DNA of 5,302 nucleotides from an uncultured Treponema sp. (GTDB lineage Bacteria; Spirochaetota; Spirochaetia; Treponematales; Treponemataceae): assembly GCA_946403565.1 (NCBI GenBank), contig CAMJAJ010000121.1:1-5302 (forward strand). Direction: 5' to 3'. Under the pieces are notes generated by a model that saw only the letters and a program-made list of their open reading frames with translations, was not told where the DNA came from and did no database searches. The position numbers and the translations under genes are program-made. The number at the start of each line of letters is the position of its first letter. Position 1 is the first letter of the stretch. This document shows positions 5,016 through 5,302 of this stretch, one piece after another.

Positions 5016-5042
5016 AAAAAAAAGAGGGCTTCCAAAGCCCTC
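5016..5042 (-). terminator. Intrinsic terminator between secE and nusG
   Basis: GAGGGCTT and AAGCCCTC form a perfect 8-bp GC-rich stem (5024-5042) with a 3-nt loop, followed directly by eight T residues (5016-5023) in the minus-strand transcript. It begins 8 nt after the secE stop. This is a canonical Rho-independent terminator. Because no promoter is evident in the 65 nt between it and nusG, it may be leaky or conditional, acting as an attenuator rather than ending the operon. Confidence 0.9.
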
Positions 5043-5050
5043 ACCAACCC

Positions 5051-5230
5051 CTAGAATATAAGCCTGAGAGCCTCAGTGAACAGCATATCAAGGAGTCCCA
5101 ATATCAAGGCCACAACGACGGTCGAAATGATGACGACCTTCACCGACGCGATGGCTTCGCTCCGAGACGGCCACACGACCTTCGCAAGCTCCCCCATGCA
5201 CTCCCTACAGAACTGGACTATCTTCTTCAT
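5051..5230 (-). CDS. secE: Preprotein translocase subunit SecE (59 aa)
   Basis: SecE is the essential clamp around SecY in the SecYEG channel of the inner membrane. This short gene encodes 59 residues, the usual size for minimal single-pass SecE; the E. coli form has two extra helices. An amphipathic N-terminal helix carries the family motif ELAKVVWPSRSEAI (14-27). It is followed by one hydrophobic transmembrane segment (about 30-51, rich in Val, Ile and Leu) and a short C-terminus ending ALRLIF. The ATG at 5230 is preceded by AAGGGG (5238-5243) 7 nt upstream, and the stop is TAG. It lies 18 nt after tRNA-Trp and upstream of nusG, the order seen in many bacteria. Expression is probably driven from a promoter beyond the right edge. 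Confidence 0.95.
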   Translation of the reverse strand: MKKIVQFCRECMGELAKVVWPSRSEAIASVKVVIISTVVVALILGLLDMLFTEALRLIF

Positions 5231-5248
5231 TAATCAACCCCTTGAATA

Positions 5249-5302
5249 CAGGCCAGGCAGGACTCGAACCCGCGACAACCGGTTTTGGAGACCGGGACTC
5301 TA
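5249..5302 (-). tRNA. trnW: tRNA-Trp (CCA), 5' part outside window
   Basis: Visible elements in the transcript are the end of the D arm (TAGAGT), an anticodon stem CCGGT/ACCGG around the loop CTCCAAA (anticodon CCA, reading UGG), a variable loop, a T arm GCGGG-TTCGAGT-CCTGC and the acceptor 3' strand CTGGCCT (5250-5256). The discriminator is G (5249), the usual tryptophan identity base. The next bases are TATTC, so the 3' CCA is not encoded and would be added by nucleotidyltransferase. Roughly 22 bases at the 5' end lie beyond the right edge. The tRNA ends 18 nt before secE and is likely cut from a shared transcript. Confidence 0.95.

Noticed and set aside
1..5302. Possible mobile element, CRISPR, toxin-antitoxin or defence system
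   Set aside because: No terminal inverted repeats, transposase or integrase motifs, regular direct repeats or unexplained large gaps. Every coding region is a core housekeeping gene.

Overview
The window is a stretch of core bacterial chromosome carrying the classic transcription/translation cluster, all on the minus strand. In transcription order, from right to left, it holds the 3' part of tRNA-Trp, then secE, nusG, rplK (uL11), rplA (uL1), rplJ (uL10), rplL (bL12) and the first 550 codons of rpoB, which runs off the left edge. There is no mobile element, CRISPR array, defence gene or other accessory system. The long plus-strand open frames lie antisense to these genes and are not credible.

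The organism is most likely a moderately GC-rich spirochaete, perhaps Treponema-like. The gene order alone is widespread. The best clue is RpoB Rif cluster I, which has Asn where E. coli has Ser531 in an otherwise canonical cluster, a state described as natural rifampicin resistance in Borrelia and Treponema. The ribosomal-protein and NusG sequences also look spirochaete-like to me from memory. The genus cannot be fixed from this window.

Layout: tRNA-Trp (anticodon CCA, no encoded 3' CCA) ends 18 nt before secE, so the two are probably co-transcribed. SecE is a minimal 59-residue single-pass translocase subunit. A textbook intrinsic terminator sits 8 nt after the secE stop and before nusG, although the two are usually co-transcribed. 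nusG is followed by a 189-nt spacer with several stem-loops, two of them directly upstream of rplK where an L1 autoregulatory site would be expected. rplK, rplA and rplJ form a tight block joined by two TAATG stop/start overlaps, each with a strong Shine-Dalgarno sequence. A second 189-nt spacer, with a perfect 11-bp hairpin, separates rplJ from rplL. A 243-nt spacer, with a perfect 10-bp hairpin followed by a T-rich run, separates rplL from rpoB.

The genes supply the protein-export channel (SecE), a transcription elongation and pausing factor (NusG), the L1 and L11 stalk proteins, the L10/L12 stalk that recruits translational GTPases, and the RNA polymerase beta subunit. The interest of the window lies in the regulatory architecture between the genes and in the rifampicin-site residue. 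I found no convincing previously undescribed system.
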